A stretch of DNA of 32,599 nucleotides, taken from Cochliopodium minus. Taxonomy: Eukaryota; Discosea; Himatismenida; Cochliopodiidae. The stretch covers positions 57,144 through 89,742 of the forward strand of contig JAMYWO010000066.1 in the NCBI GenBank assembly GCA_024220525.1. The letters are read 5' to 3'. Below are positions 9,987-19,400 of this stretch, one piece after another. The translations under genes and the position numbers were made by a program. Position 1 is the stretch's first letter, and the number at the start of each line of letters is the position of its first letter. The notes beneath the pieces are model-generated. The model had not been told where the DNA came from, searched no databases, and saw nothing but the letters and a program-made list of their open reading frames with translations.

Positions 9987-12900
9987 ATGGAGGGAGAAAA
10001 TTTGATTAAAGTGATTAACCACATAATAAAAACGATCTGGATTAAAATGGAAAAGTGGAGTTGGAATGAGATCTACAGAGAGTTGGGAGAAAAAGTAGAT
10101 AAAGGGATGGTAGAAGCGGTATTGTCAGCATTGAATAGTTATGTGGGTTGTGAAGTGATAGAATTTGAAGAATTGGAAATGAGAACTCTTTTACACATTT
10201 TAAGACGCATTCTCCTTTCCCTTCCTTGTTCTTTGTTTACTCAGCTCATTGGTTCTAAAATCATTCAGATTGTGGGTAACGCTTTTGCCAAACAAAAACC
10301 ATCCAAACACGAAACCAACGAAAATGAAAATGAATACAAAGCCTATCTCGTCTTTCAATCTCAAAATCCCAAACTTTTAAAAGTGTTAAACAAACTTTCC
10401 AATTCACACAAACTTATTTACAATACTCTTTTCAATTTTCTTTCCAAAATTTCCACCATTAATCCTTCTTTTCCTGATATTTTGGCAGGTTTTTTTGTGG
10501 ATTCTCTTTTCTCTTTTCACATTTTAAATCAAGACGAATATTACGAGTACTTGGCTTCCAAAGTTATCACTGTTTTCATTAAAAATTTCTCCCCTCTCCC
10601 TCTCCTCCATCCTTCTCATCCTCCTCCTCCTCTTTCTCTCTCTCCCCTCCCCTCTCTCTCCTCCTCTCTCCCCTCCTCCTCTCTCCCCTCCTCCAATATT
10701 ATTTCTATCTCCAATCCCTCCTTTCTTTCCCAACCTCCCCTCTCCAACCCCTTTTCTTACAACCCTTTTCAATCTTCCAACTCTTTCTCCAACAATAATA
10801 ACAACAACAACAACTACAGTAATATAAACGATAACAATATTCACACTAATAACACTTTTAACCACATCAATAACAATCATGTCAGCAATCTAAACAATAA
10901 TAATTTAAATAATAATAACAATAATAATTTAAATAATAATAATTTAAACAATAATTTAAATAATAATAATTTAAACAATAATTTAAATAATAATAATTTA
11001 AATAATTTAAATAATTTAAACGATAATAACAATAATAATAATGTTAATAATGTTAATATGAGTTTTAATGGCTTGAATAGTAATTATTTAAACAGTTTTA
11101 GCAGTGTAAGCAATAACAATGAAAATGTTTTCAATTATCTTTCCTCCAATACCAACTCTTTCAACACTATGAACGTTATTAACTCCAACCCTCCCAGTTC
11201 TATTTTCCAAACAAATAACACCAACAATAACATGAACAACAACGTGAATAAAAACGTGAATAATAACATGAATAATAATAACATGAATAATAACATGAAT
11301 AATAATAACATGAATAATAATAACGTGAATAATAATAACGTGAATAATATAGTGGGAGGCACAAATATACCACAAATAGGAAACAATTCACATATGGGAA
11401 ACAATATACAAATAGGAAACAATACACAAGTAGGAAACAATATACAGGTAGGAAACAATACACAGGTAGGAAACAATACACAGGTAGGAAACAATATACA
11501 GGTAGGAAGTAATCAGAACATATATGCTTTTCAACAAATGCCCACAACTTCTGTTTCACAATCTCCTCTTTCTTCCACCTTTTCTCAACTTTCTCTCAAC
11601 GATAATCCTTCTCCCCCTCCCTCTCTTTCTCGCAATTCTTCTTCCAATCTCTCCCTTTCTGAAAACCTTCCCAACACCTCTTCTCCTACTAACAACACTT
11701 CTCCTCAAAACCCTAACATCAATTCTCAACANNNNNNNNNNNNNNNNNNNNNNNNNNNNNNNNNNNNNNNNNNNNNNNNNNNNNNNNNNNNNNNNNNNNN
11801 NNNNNNNNNNNNNNNNNNNNNNNNNNNNNNNCTTTCTGAAAACCTTCCCAACACCTCTTCTCCTACTAACAACACTTCTCCTCAAAACCCTAACATCAAT
11901 TCTCAACAAAACAATACCCAACAAAACAATACCCAACCAAACAATACCCAACCAAACAATACCCAACAAAACAATACCCAACAAAGTAATATTCAACAAA
12001 ACAATGCCCAACAAGGCAATACCCAACAAAACAATACCCAACAAGGTAATACGCAACAAAATGTTTCTTTATCTAATTCTGGGAATAATCTAAACAATTC
12101 AAATAATAACCCGAGTAATGTTGTTAATCCACTCAATAACAATAATCAAACATTTACAGGAATGACAAACACAATTTTACCTCAAAATTTTGTTTCACAT
12201 CCTCATCCTGTTTTCTTTGTGCAATCAAATCCCAATTCCCCTTTTTTCTCCCCCATTTCCGTTGTTCAATCAAACCATCCCCTTCTTTCCAATCCCACCT
12301 CCTTTCCCAATTCTTATAACAATTCTACTTTCAGCAATTCTTCATTCGGAAGTCCCTCTACCTTCACTACTCCTAATACCTTCACTACTCCCAACACCTT
12401 CACTACTCCTAATACCTTTACTAATAGCTTCACTACCCCCAACAACTTCACTACTCCTAATTCTTTCACTAATCCTTCTCCTTTTTTCCATCCATCTTCT
12501 TCTTTTATTACAGGAAACAATTATTTCATTCAGAATTCTTCTCCTTTTTACTCTGACATTTCCAATCCTTTTTCTCCTCTTCACACTCCTTCCATCACCA
12601 AAAACAACATTATCAACAACAATATCACCAACAACAACATCACCACCACTTCCACACCTTCTCCTCCTCTTTCTCCCAACCACAACAGCAAAAACAATGA
12701 AAACAATAACAACATTAATAATAACATTAATAGTAACAATGTAAATAATATTGGTAATAATAACAATGTAAATAATAAGATGAACAACCCTGGCAAGGAC
12801 ATTAACAATAATTTTTCCTCAATCAATCCTTTTGTTTTTCAAACAAGCAATCCTTTTCAGAACACTGTGAATGGGAGTAATTTCCAAAGTAACAACATGA

Positions 12901-13442
12901 TCAACCCTAATGATTTTCCCAACAAACAAGAGATTTCTAATCCTTCTATTAATCCTTCTATTAACCCTTCTGTTAACACATCTGTTGGTATAAACCCCAA
13001 CAATAATGTGAATGGAAATAACCATCACAATAATAATAGCAAATCTTTAACCAATTTGCCATCAACTTCTCATCTCAATCTTTCTTCTCATTTTATTCAA
13101 CAACAACAGCAACTATCACTTCAAAAAAATTTGAAAGAAAAAGTGATGCAAATAAAAGATCTCAAAAACATGGAAAAATCAAGAAATTTGTTGCAATTGA
13201 ACGAAAATCAAAAAAAGAAGAGAATAGAGAAAACAGAAACAAATTTTAAAGAAGAATTTGAAAAAATAATAAATGCAAAAAGGAAGAAAAAGATGAAAAA
13301 AGAATCAAGCAGCAATACAATAAGTTTTACCACAACTCAATCTCACAAAACTATCAAAAATCTTGATTTAACAAGTGAGGATAATTCTTGTATTTCTTTC
13401 AGTGCATCTTCTTTGGATGAATCAAATGATGACATCCTATAA
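9987..13442 (+). CDS. RhoGAP-like domain protein with long Asn/Ser/Pro-rich low-complexity region
   Basis: An open frame of 1151 codons from ATG 9987 (the frame stays open to 9966, so it could also be a downstream exon). Residues about 5-200 look like a divergent RhoGAP domain, which speeds GTP hydrolysis by Rho-family GTPases: EIYRELGEKVDKGMVEAVL would hold the arginine finger (the R of IYR), then LLHILRRILLSLPCSLFTQL, then SHKLIYNTLFNFLSKI and DILAGFFVDSLF. Residues about 215-1030 are low-complexity: Ser/Pro/Leu, long Asn runs, and tandem repeats annotated separately. The last about 120 residues are a Lys/Glu/Gln coiled-coil stretch and an acidic Ser-rich tail. The 100-N run at 11732 plus its flanking 77-bp duplication probably adds 59 false codons (177 nt, in frame), so the real protein would be about 1092 aa. 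RhoGAP assignment is by pattern and moderate. Confidence 0.6.
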   Translation: MEGENLIKVINHIIKTIWIKMEKWSWNEIYRELGEKVDKGMVEAVLSALNSYVGCEVIEFEELEMRTLLHILRRILLSLPCSLFTQLIGSKIIQIVGNAFAKQKPSKHETNENENEYKAYLVFQSQNPKLLKVLNKLSNSHKLIYNTLFNFLSKISTINPSFPDILAGFFVDSLFSFHILNQDEYYEYLASKVITVFIKNFSPLPLLHPSHPPPPLSLSPLPSLSSSLPSSSLPSSNIISISNPSFLSQPPLSNPFSYNPFQSSNSFSNNNNNNNNYSNINDNNIHTNNTFNHINNNHVSNLNNNNLNNNNNNNLNNNNLNNNLNNNNLNNNLNNNNLNNLNNLNDNNNNNNVNNVNMSFNGLNSNYLNSFSSVSNNNENVFNYLSSNTNSFNTMNVINSNPPSSIFQTNNTNNNMNNNVNKNVNNNMNNNNMNNNMNNNNMNNNNVNNNNVNNIVGGTNIPQIGNNSHMGNNIQIGNNTQVGNNIQVGNNTQVGNNTQVGNNIQVGSNQNIYAFQQMPTTSVSQSPLSSTFSQLSLNDNPSPPPSLSRNSSSNLSLSENLPNTSSPTNNTSPQNPNINSQXXXXXXXXXXXXXXXXXXXXXXXXXXXXXXXXXXLSENLPNTSSPTNNTSPQNPNINSQQNNTQQNNTQPNNTQPNNTQQNNTQQSNIQQNNAQQGNTQQNNTQQGNTQQNVSLSNSGNNLNNSNNNPSNVVNPLNNNNQTFTGMTNTILPQNFVSHPHPVFFVQSNPNSPFFSPISVVQSNHPLLSNPTSFPNSYNNSTFSNSSFGSPSTFTTPNTFTTPNTFTTPNTFTNSFTTPNNFTTPNSFTNPSPFFHPSSSFITGNNYFIQNSSPFYSDISNPFSPLHTPSITKNNIINNNITNNNITTTSTPSPPLSPNHNSKNNENNNNINNNINSNNVNNIGNNNNVNNKMNNPGKDINNNFSSINPFVFQTSNPFQNTVNGSNFQSNNMINPNDFPNKQEISNPSINPSINPSVNTSVGINPNNNVNGNNHHNNNSKSLTNLPSTSHLNLSSHFIQQQQQLSLQKNLKEKVMQIKDLKNMEKSRNLLQLNENQKKKRIEKTETNFKEEFEKIINAKRKKKMKKESSSNTISFTTTQSHKTIKNLDLTSEDNSCISFSASSLDESNDDIL
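10796..11045 (+). repeat. Asn-codon (AAT/AAC) low-complexity tract
   Basis: Long runs of AAT/AAC with interspersed TTA codons (units such as AATAATAATTTAAAC), coding for NNNLNNN-type sequence inside the RhoGAP-like protein. A second Asn/Met/Val version follows at about 11220-11350. Confidence 0.85.
11385..11512 (+). repeat. 18-bp tandem coding repeat (QVGNNT/I)
   Basis: About seven copies of an 18-bp unit, GGAAACAATACACAGGTA with a few changes, coding for the hexapeptide GNNTQV inside the RhoGAP-like protein. Copies alternate ACA and ATA at the fourth codon, which suggests expansion by a two-unit step. Confidence 0.85.
11732..11831. other. 100-N gap flanked by 77-bp identical sequences (likely false gap)
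   Basis: Bases 11655-11731 and 11832-11908 are identical, and a fixed 100-N spacer lies between them. The frame is the same on both sides. This is best read as two contig ends overlapping by the k-mer length that were not merged, so no sequence may be missing at all. Confidence 0.88.
11905..12060 (+). repeat. 15-bp tandem coding repeat (QQNNT)
   Basis: About ten copies of a 15-bp unit, CAACAAAACAATACC, coding for QQNNT with variants QPNNT, QQSNI, QQNNA and QQGNT. It lies inside the RhoGAP-like protein, just after the gap. Confidence 0.85.
12356..12480 (+). repeat. 18-bp tandem coding repeat (FTTPNT)
   Basis: Imperfect copies of TTCACTACTCCTAATACC coding for FTTPNT/N and variants, inside the Ser/Pro/Phe-rich part of the RhoGAP-like protein. 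Confidence 0.8.
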
Positions 13443-13640
13443 GAAAAGAAATCAAATTATTTATTTGTATTATTAAAAAAAATTGTATTTTTAAAGAAGA
13501 TGTTTCAGATCTATGGAAAGAACCACTATGATGCCTTGAATTTTAATTTACGTTCAATTAAAATATATAAAAAAAAAAATTGAAAAAGAAAAGAGAAAGA
13601 AGCACCAAAATAAAAATAATTATCATAATTAAAAAAAAAA

Positions 13641-13949
13641 ATGAGAAATTTTGCCACTGTAATAATTGGATTAATTACATTTTTCTTTCTATTGAATGGA
13701 ATAAATACTCAAGAAGAGGTAAAAAGATCAATCGTATCTGATATTCAATATTCCTCGTCATTTGTTGCTATTGTGGTCACAATCTCTGCATTTTTGGTAT
13801 AAATTTAGAATTAAAAAAGCAAATTTTTTTTTTTTTAATATTTATAATTTTAGGTTGCAATTGTTGGTTTTATATTCGTGATTCGTTCTGTTCTCAATAA
13901 ATCAAAACAAAAAAAGAAAAACAAAACCGAAAATTCATTTTTGAATTAA
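13641..13949 (+). CDS. Small 83-aa membrane protein (signal peptide plus one transmembrane segment)
   Basis: Two exons, 13641-13796 and 13854-13949, joined TTTTTG|GTATAA to TTTTAG|GTTGCA in phase 0, ending TAA. The ATG follows ten A residues, the start context seen elsewhere here. Residues 1-24 (MRNFATVIIGLITFFFLLNG) look like a signal peptide. A short polar stretch follows (INTQEEVKRSIVSDIQYS), then a 22-residue hydrophobic segment spanning the splice junction (FVAIVVTISAFL-VAIVGFIFVI) and a strongly basic tail (KSKQKKKNKTE). This suggests a type I single-pass protein with a 17-20 residue outside part and a basic cytosolic tail; two membrane passes is the alternative. Family unknown. Each exon is below the usual ORF cut-off, so only splicing reveals it. 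Confidence 0.7.
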
Positions 13950-14033
13950 AATTGTTCTCAAAAAAAAAAAAAAGATTTCAAATTAAATTTTATTTTTTTA
14001 AATCATTAATTTTTTTTATTTAATAACATATAT

Positions 14034-15269
14034 TCATTTGGACAATAAAAAGTTTGTCATTTTGGTAAATAAGTGAAGATAAGCATAGACTCGGTGGTTT
14101 TTGTTTGGATAAAAAACCATATCAAATTGAATGTTGTTTTTTATGAGTAAATCAATGTACTGAACAGAAGAACCAATGTGTACATTATCATCTCCATCCC
14201 CATGAATAATTAAAACACTGTTATCTCTGACATTTTTTGCATACTCATTCGGGTTTGCTGTTTATTAAAAATATAAATTCGATAATTTTAAAAAAAAGAA
14301 AAAACAAAAATTAAAATAAAATCACCTTTTTCGTATCCTTCAACATTGTCCTCAAAAGTGGACATGTATCTCTCGGTCCTATTTTGAATTAAAAATAAGA
14401 ATTTTAAAAATAAATAAATAAATAAAATAAAATAAAATAAAATAATATGAAATAAAATGAAATAAAATGAAATAAAATAAATAAAATAAATAAAATAAAA
14501 TAAAATAAAGTAATATGAAAACCAAATTGTATCATAGTTTAGCAAGTCAGTTAAAGGAGCCACCGCAATGAATTTTCTGAAATATTCATTTGCCCTTCCT
14601 GTCAGTTTTTAAAATTAAATAAAAATAAAAAAGAATAATTTAAAATTAAAATAATAAAATTAAAAAAGGAAAACCAGCGAGATGAAGAGCTTGAAAACCA
14701 CCACCAGACCATCCCCAAAAATTGATGTTGGTAGAATCTACAAAAGAAAAAGAGGAGAGATATTTTGCCAAATCTATGTTATCTTCCACCGCATATTTCG
14801 AAATATCCTTGTAACTTCTTTCTCTAAACTCTTTTCCTCTTTATTTTTTATTTTTTATTTTTTATTCTTTATTTTTTTTTTATTTTTTATTTTTTTTTTA
14901 TTTTTTTTTTATTTTTTTTTTATTTTTATTTTTATATTTTTTATTTTTATTTTTTATTTATTTCTAATGTTATTTTTTATTTTATTTTTTTGTTACATTT
15001 TATTATTTTTTATTTTATTAAATTTTTAAAAAATATTTTTATTTTTAGTTTTTTTATGTTTAATGTTATTTTTATTTATTTCTAAACATTTTTAGTTTTT
15101 TTATGTTTAATGTTTTTTATTTACCTTCCACCAGTACCACGAGAGTCAATGCAACAAGTGATGATGTTGGCTTCGTTTAACAAGTAATTAGGCCACAAAA
15201 CCCTCATCATCATCGCTGTAGTTGTACCTCCTGTTCCCCAACTATCCGTCACCATCTGGGTACTAGGTC
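14034..15269 (-). CDS. Dipeptidyl-peptidase-IV-like serine peptidase (S9 family), C-terminal catalytic part
   Basis: Five exons, 15269-15125, 14838-14675, 14598-14523, 14378-14326 and 14257-14034, give about 220 residues that track the catalytic domain of DPP IV. In order: GPSTQMV...SWGTGG, NYLLNEANIITCCIDSRGTGGR, EFRERSYKDISKYAVEDNID, INFWGWSGGGFQALHLAG (nucleophile Ser in GWSGGG), RKFIAVAPLTDLLNYDTIW, TERYMSTFEDNVEGY, SVLIIHGDGDDNVHIGSSVQ (catalytic Asp), MVFYPNKNHRVYAY (catalytic His). The triad is intact. The family would remove X-Pro or X-Ala dipeptides from peptide N-termini, outside the cell or in the endomembrane system. The N-terminal membrane anchor and beta-propeller are missing because sequence upstream of 15270 runs into repeats and the join at 15524. 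The intron at 14839-15124 is a T-rich simple repeat. Confidence 0.9.
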
Positions 15270-15285
15270 CTATTCAAACAAAAGG

Positions 15286-15445
15286 ATAAAAAATAAAAAA
15301 TAAAAAATAAAAAATAAAAAATAAAAAATAAAAAATAACTATAAAAGTAAGAAAATAAACAAATAAAAATAGAATAACAACAAAAGAAAAAAAAAAATAA
15401 AAAATAAAAAAATAAAAAATAAAAAATAAAAAATAAAAAATAACT
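15286..15445. repeat. (TAAAAAA)n microsatellite in a duplicated block
   Basis: Two blocks of the TAAAAAA motif (15286-15338 and 15397-15441), each followed by the same about 23-bp segment TAACTATAAAAGTAAGAAAA. This is a local duplication of repeat plus flank, close to the join at 15524. The whole stretch 15270-15523 holds no coding signal that I can see and is probably intron of the peptidase gene. Confidence 0.7.
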
Positions 15446-15523
15446 ATAAAAGTAAGAAAATAAAAAGTAGTTTTTATTTTAATTTGAATAAAGATCATAT
15501 TATTTTTAAAGGAGATCTTTGTT

Positions 15524-15524
15524 N
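15524..15524. other. Single-n scaffold join
   Basis: A lone n between the end of a low-complexity stretch and the cut-off 3' end of a membrane-protein gene. Both flanking genes (peptidase on the left, membrane protein on the right) are truncated here, so the join is not supported by gene structure. Confidence 0.85.
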
Positions 15525-16036
15525 ACCACATTAAAGAATATGAAGACAATCACTATAATGATCCACATTATTATACGATATTTTAAGAGTTTTTTTTTGC
15601 TTTCCTCAGTAAGTAATCGACCTAATTTCTTCAGTTTCACTTGTCCTGATTGAAATATAATCCCAAGGAGACATGCAACAACAAACAAAATAGACCAATA
15701 ATGAATAATGAATAATAACCATCCTTCCCAATTATGACAATCAAGGCGATAAATGAGCATTAATATTATAGTCGTAATCAAGCATAAGAGACAAATGATC
15801 AAGAGAAGGATTAGAATATTGGTATATTTCCTTGCATTTTCTTTGAATTCCTCATATTCTAGCAATGATAAATTTATATCATCATCATTCTCCTTATTCT
15901 CTACATTTGATGTATTATTTTCATCTATGTCAATCAAATTAGCATTCTCCTTATTCTCTACATTTTCATCAATGTCAATCAGTTTTTGATCATCAATTGA
16001 ATTAATAGAAGGACCATTCAAAAGGGGTTTTTTCAT
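15525..16036 (-). CDS. Membrane protein with three visible transmembrane segments, 3' end missing
   Basis: From ATG at 16036 the frame runs about 170 codons to the join at 15524. Residues 1-65 are acidic and polar, and contain a duplicated segment, LIDIDEN(V/NTS NV)ENKEN, matching a DNA duplication at about 15890-15985. Three hydrophobic segments follow: NILILLLIICLLCLITTIIL, WSILFVVACLLGIIF and IIMWIIIVIVFIFF, separated by loops with LDCHNWEGW and a basic KLKKLGRLLTEESKKKLLKY. The layout (acidic cytosolic leader, then clustered membrane passes) resembles the split membrane gene at 26512-26274/1127-680, but I cannot show sequence similarity by eye. Function unknown; a few residues beyond the n are not reliable. 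Confidence 0.65.
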
Positions 16037-16116
16037 TCATTTGAGAATGTATAATGATTTTTTTTTATTTATTAAAAGAAATAAAGAGATATTTTTAATG
16101 AAGGAGGTTTATCACA

Positions 16117-16482
16117 TTGGTGGAAATCTTCAACAAAGAGAACAAATTAATCATACCTGAATGGTTTTTGTTTGAAAAAGTTGAAATGGAAAAACAGTTG
16201 CAAGATAAAAAAATGGAATTGTTTCAAACCGCTTCAAAAAAGATGGAATTTCCAAAAGAACTACCAATGTGGCAATCATTGGTTTTGATATTGGAAACCA
16301 AACCATACAAACAATTCAAAGAACAGCTTGAAAATAAAAGAGATTTGATGAAACAAGAATGGGAAAAACAAAATCCAGTTGTCAAAAAAGAAACAGAAGA
16401 AATAGAACAATTCTTTCAAAAAGAGTTGGAATTTTTGAAAAACAAAAACCCAGAAGTACGAAGACTTAAAGAAAGATCTTAA
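16117..16482 (+). CDS. Hypothetical charged, helical protein; 5' end unresolved
   Basis: An open stretch of about 120 codons that is almost entirely charged and predicted helical (for example EWEKQNPVVKKETEEIEQFF), with a short hydrophobic patch around WQSLVLILE. There is no in-frame ATG before residue 23 (MEKQLQDKKMEL), so either that is the start or an upstream exon is missing; a possible acceptor is ATGAAGGAG|GTTTAT at about 16106. It ends a few bases before the element copy 1 begins (about 16490) and has no counterpart upstream of copy 2. It is therefore probably host sequence or a unique passenger. No family recognised. Confidence 0.4.
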   Translation: MVEIFNKENKLIIPEWFLFEKVEMEKQLQDKKMELFQTASKKMEFPKELPMWQSLVLILETKPYKQFKEQLENKRDLMKQEWEKQNPVVKKETEEIEQFFQKELEFLKNKNPEVRRLKERS

Positions 16483-16516
16483 TTCAAAATAAAACAAACA
16501 TTTTAATTAAAAACAA

Positions 16517-16585
16517 TTTTTTACAGTATAAAAAGTGTGAAAAAACTTTAAAATTTATTTTATATAGTATATTATAAATAAAAAA
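16517..16585 (+). promoter_or_regulatory. Conserved leader upstream of the element's first gene (copy 1)
   Basis: TTTTTTACAGTATAAAAA and TATAGTATATTATAAATAAAAAAATGGA are shared with 27799-27846 in copy 2, while the spacer between them differs in length. Conservation of two TATA-rich blocks directly before the start codon suggests a promoter and leader. Confidence 0.5.
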
Positions 16586-17161
16586 ATGGAACGAGTTAGA
16601 TTGTATTTAGAAGTTAGAATTCAATTAGTAAATCCACATTGTAGACCTGGTCAAGATGATGAAAGAAATAGATACTTTTGGAGAGTTAGACCAATAGAAG
16701 TTAGAGACAGAAACCCTATAAATATAGATGATTTATCAGAAGAAGACATTGACCAATTTGTCAGTGACTATATCTTTCATCAATACCAAGAAAGACCAGA
16801 TTACTTGGCTCCAACTACTGGAAGATATCAATTGTGGAGAATTAGCGAAAGGGAACAAAATGTTAACAATGAAAATCCATACAATTTTGACAACACATTA
16901 AGGGTACATGGAAAAGGAGGAACAGAGAAAAAACCATCCATACCATTACAGGATAAAATCTTGAATTACATGAATTGTATATATGACATTAACAAAATTG
17001 ATATGTTGGGGGATTTTTCAAAGATGATGGAAGAGATTGAGAAAAACATCAATGAAACTGAACAATTCAAGACAAGAATCAATGATATCATACCTGAAGA
17101 AAAGGAAAACCAAAAACTTGGTAGATATGCTCAACTGAAAAAAAGGAAAAAAGATTATTGA
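16586..17161 (+). CDS. Element first protein, about 191 aa, unknown function (copy 1)
   Basis: It starts at the ATG after AAATAAAAAA. The N-terminal 150 residues are nearly the same in copy 2 (I count about 10 differences in 150), with conserved blocks RVRLYLEVRIQ, RNRYFWRVRPIEVRDRNPIN, IFHQYQERPDYLAPTTG and DKILNYMNCIYDINKIDMLGD. The C-terminal 40 residues vary and are Lys/Glu-rich. The many Arg and Tyr residues and beta-type spacing suggest a nucleic-acid-binding fold, but I do not recognise the family. It sits immediately before the polymerase region, so it may be a polymerase partner or terminal-protein-like factor; that is only inference. Confidence 0.6.
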   Translation: MERVRLYLEVRIQLVNPHCRPGQDDERNRYFWRVRPIEVRDRNPINIDDLSEEDIDQFVSDYIFHQYQERPDYLAPTTGRYQLWRISEREQNVNNENPYNFDNTLRVHGKGGTEKKPSIPLQDKILNYMNCIYDINKIDMLGDFSKMMEEIEKNINETEQFKTRINDIIPEEKENQKLGRYAQLKKRKKDY

Positions 17162-17165
17162 ACAA

Positions 17166-19400
17166 ATGGAAAAGATTAAGAAGAATCTTGGGAAGCCTAT
17201 GAGTTTTGAGGATGCAAATTCTGTCAACAAAAAGGATTACTTTTGTGTGATAAGGTACATCTATTATTTTATCAAACACAATTGGGACAAGAGAAGACAA
17301 GAAGACAGAAAAACTCAATTAACTGTTCCTGAAATTTTGATTCAGTCTCAAAAAGTTGGTTGGGAAGGAACAGTTGAAGAATTGTTTGATGATAAAAAAC
17401 CAACTGACTTTACATTGGATATTGTAAAGAAGTGGCATCATTTTTATGGGAAAAAATACGAAATTTCTCTTCATATTTTTGATCCTTTTTATCAACGCCT
17501 CTATTACTCTCCTGCTCATGATAAAATAACAAACAAGAAAACAAAATCTTCATATTCAATGGTTTTTCTGTACAATGATGAACATTGTTATCCAATCCTC
17601 AACAATAGAGTTGTAAAAATGGCTCAATCTTTGGCTGCTAGTAAAGATTCTAATCCTTCTTTAGACATCTTTAAATTGGAAGAACTGCAACAACTTAACT
17701 ATCATAACATTGAAATCCTTGAAAATCATTATAAAAACTTTGATACAAACAAAATATTGTTAGCAGACCTTTTCAAAGCAAACAAAATTAATCAATATCA
17801 CAAAGAAATTGAGGATGATATGTTGTGTAACTTGCTTGGTGAAAATTTGGCTATCAATAAAGAAATTAAGGTTGATTGGGATGAAATTTTGAAAGAAATC
17901 AAAGATGTTATGAAATATCTTGTTTGTGGGGAGGATGATGACAAATTTAAAATCTATCTCGTTGATGGAAATCTTTCTTTCATCATCTATGCAATTGCAG
18001 ACAAGATAAAATGTTCTGTTCCATCCCAAAATATCAAAATACAAAATGGAAATGTTGTTTCTTTTGTTCATCCAATCTCCAATAAGCTTATCATCAAAAT
18101 TGACCATTATCATGCTAAAAAACATGCTTGTGATAGACTCAGACAGTTTGCAATTGATAACAAGCTTTATAAAGTAGATAAAGAACATTTTCCAGTTGAA
18201 TCATTCCACAATTTCAGATTTATTGGAAATACATGGACTCAAATGATGAATGAATTCAGTTCTATGTTTATGTGTGACTTTAAACCTTCTTGTTTTGACT
18301 CATTTACAAGAGATATTGTTGACAAATACTCTACCAGACCTTTCCTCGGTTCCATTGACGATGAGAATGCAATCTATAAGTACAGAAAAGGTCAAGTAGG
18401 GGGTATTGTGGCTTATGACATCAAAAATTCCTATCCTTCTGCTATACAAACCAACAAACACGAGTATATGGTCTTTGGTATTCAAAATACTTTCGTTAAT
18501 TACAATCCAGATCCCAAAATATCAAGAAATAAAGATGGTTTTCTCAAGAATGCTTTCTATCTTATGGATTCTTTTACCATTGAACCTTATGGATTCTATG
18601 TTGAGAAAGAGATAATGACTGCAAATCTTGTTCAACATCTAATTGAAAAGAAATTGATCACTGAAGACAAAATCAAAGCTGTTATGTATCCGGATGATTT
18701 TATTCCTTACCAAAAAGCAAAAGGGATGGGAGATTTGAATAGAATTGTTGATTTGATTTATTCAATCTTTCCAAATGAAGATAGAGAGAAATCGGATGAT
18801 TATTTTGTGAGAAAGCAACTTCTCAATTCTTGGATTGGTAATTTTGGGAAGAAATATGATTCAAAAGATAAAGGATGTATTACCAACAATCTCAACTACA
18901 TATTCTATCTCAATGATGAATTCAACAAGAAAAAAGTTGCAAACAAATTGCAGAAAACAAATTTTGATTGGGTGGACATTAATGGCAACTTTTTTGTTAG
19001 ACTTGGGGAAAAGACAAGGATTCAAGAAGACCATTCTCCCATAAACACTCAAATCCTTTGTGAAGCAAAGAAAAACTTTCTAATCATGCTTGAACTTGTT
19101 TGGAAAGAAGGGAAATCAAAACTAATCTCATACAATACCGACTCTGTTTTTGTTTTGGATGGAAATAAGTTAACTAATGGTAAAGATATTGTCACCAAAG
19201 AAGAAATTAAGAATGATGAAAAAGAAGTTCCTAAAGTAGAGATTAAAACAAAAAAAACTACAGAATTCATTGAACAAAACAAAGTTGACAAGATTCTTCC
19301 AAATACCAAAAAAGAAGAAAAGAAGAAACCATACAACCCACCTCTATATCAAGAAAGAAAGATTGACTTGAAGAAAAACAAAGAGAAACATTTTGTTGAG
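17166..19400 (+). CDS. Family-B DNA polymerase part of element copy 1
   Basis: The polymerase core is recognised by motif A, VAYDIKNSYPSAI (DxxSxYPS type, about 18410-18450), motif B, RKQLLNSWIGNFG (about 18810-18850), and motif C, LISYNTDSVFV (about 19120-19155, the YxTDS metal-binding pair). The region before motif A should hold the exonuclease and any protein-priming segment; I cannot mark exonuclease motifs with certainty. A long Lys/Glu/Pro linker follows motif C (about 19200-19450) and leads into the helicase with no gap. The role is copying the element's own DNA. The same part is present in copy 2. Confidence 0.85.

Noticed and set aside
11088-12059. Several antisense and out-of-frame ORFs opposite the Asn-rich repeats (FPTCVL, LLGIV, PNKTI repeats)
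   Set aside because: Products of tandem repeats read in other frames.
14682-15029. 115-aa plus-strand ORF ending in a long FIFF run
   Set aside because: Antisense of a peptidase exon followed by a T-rich simple repeat in the intron.
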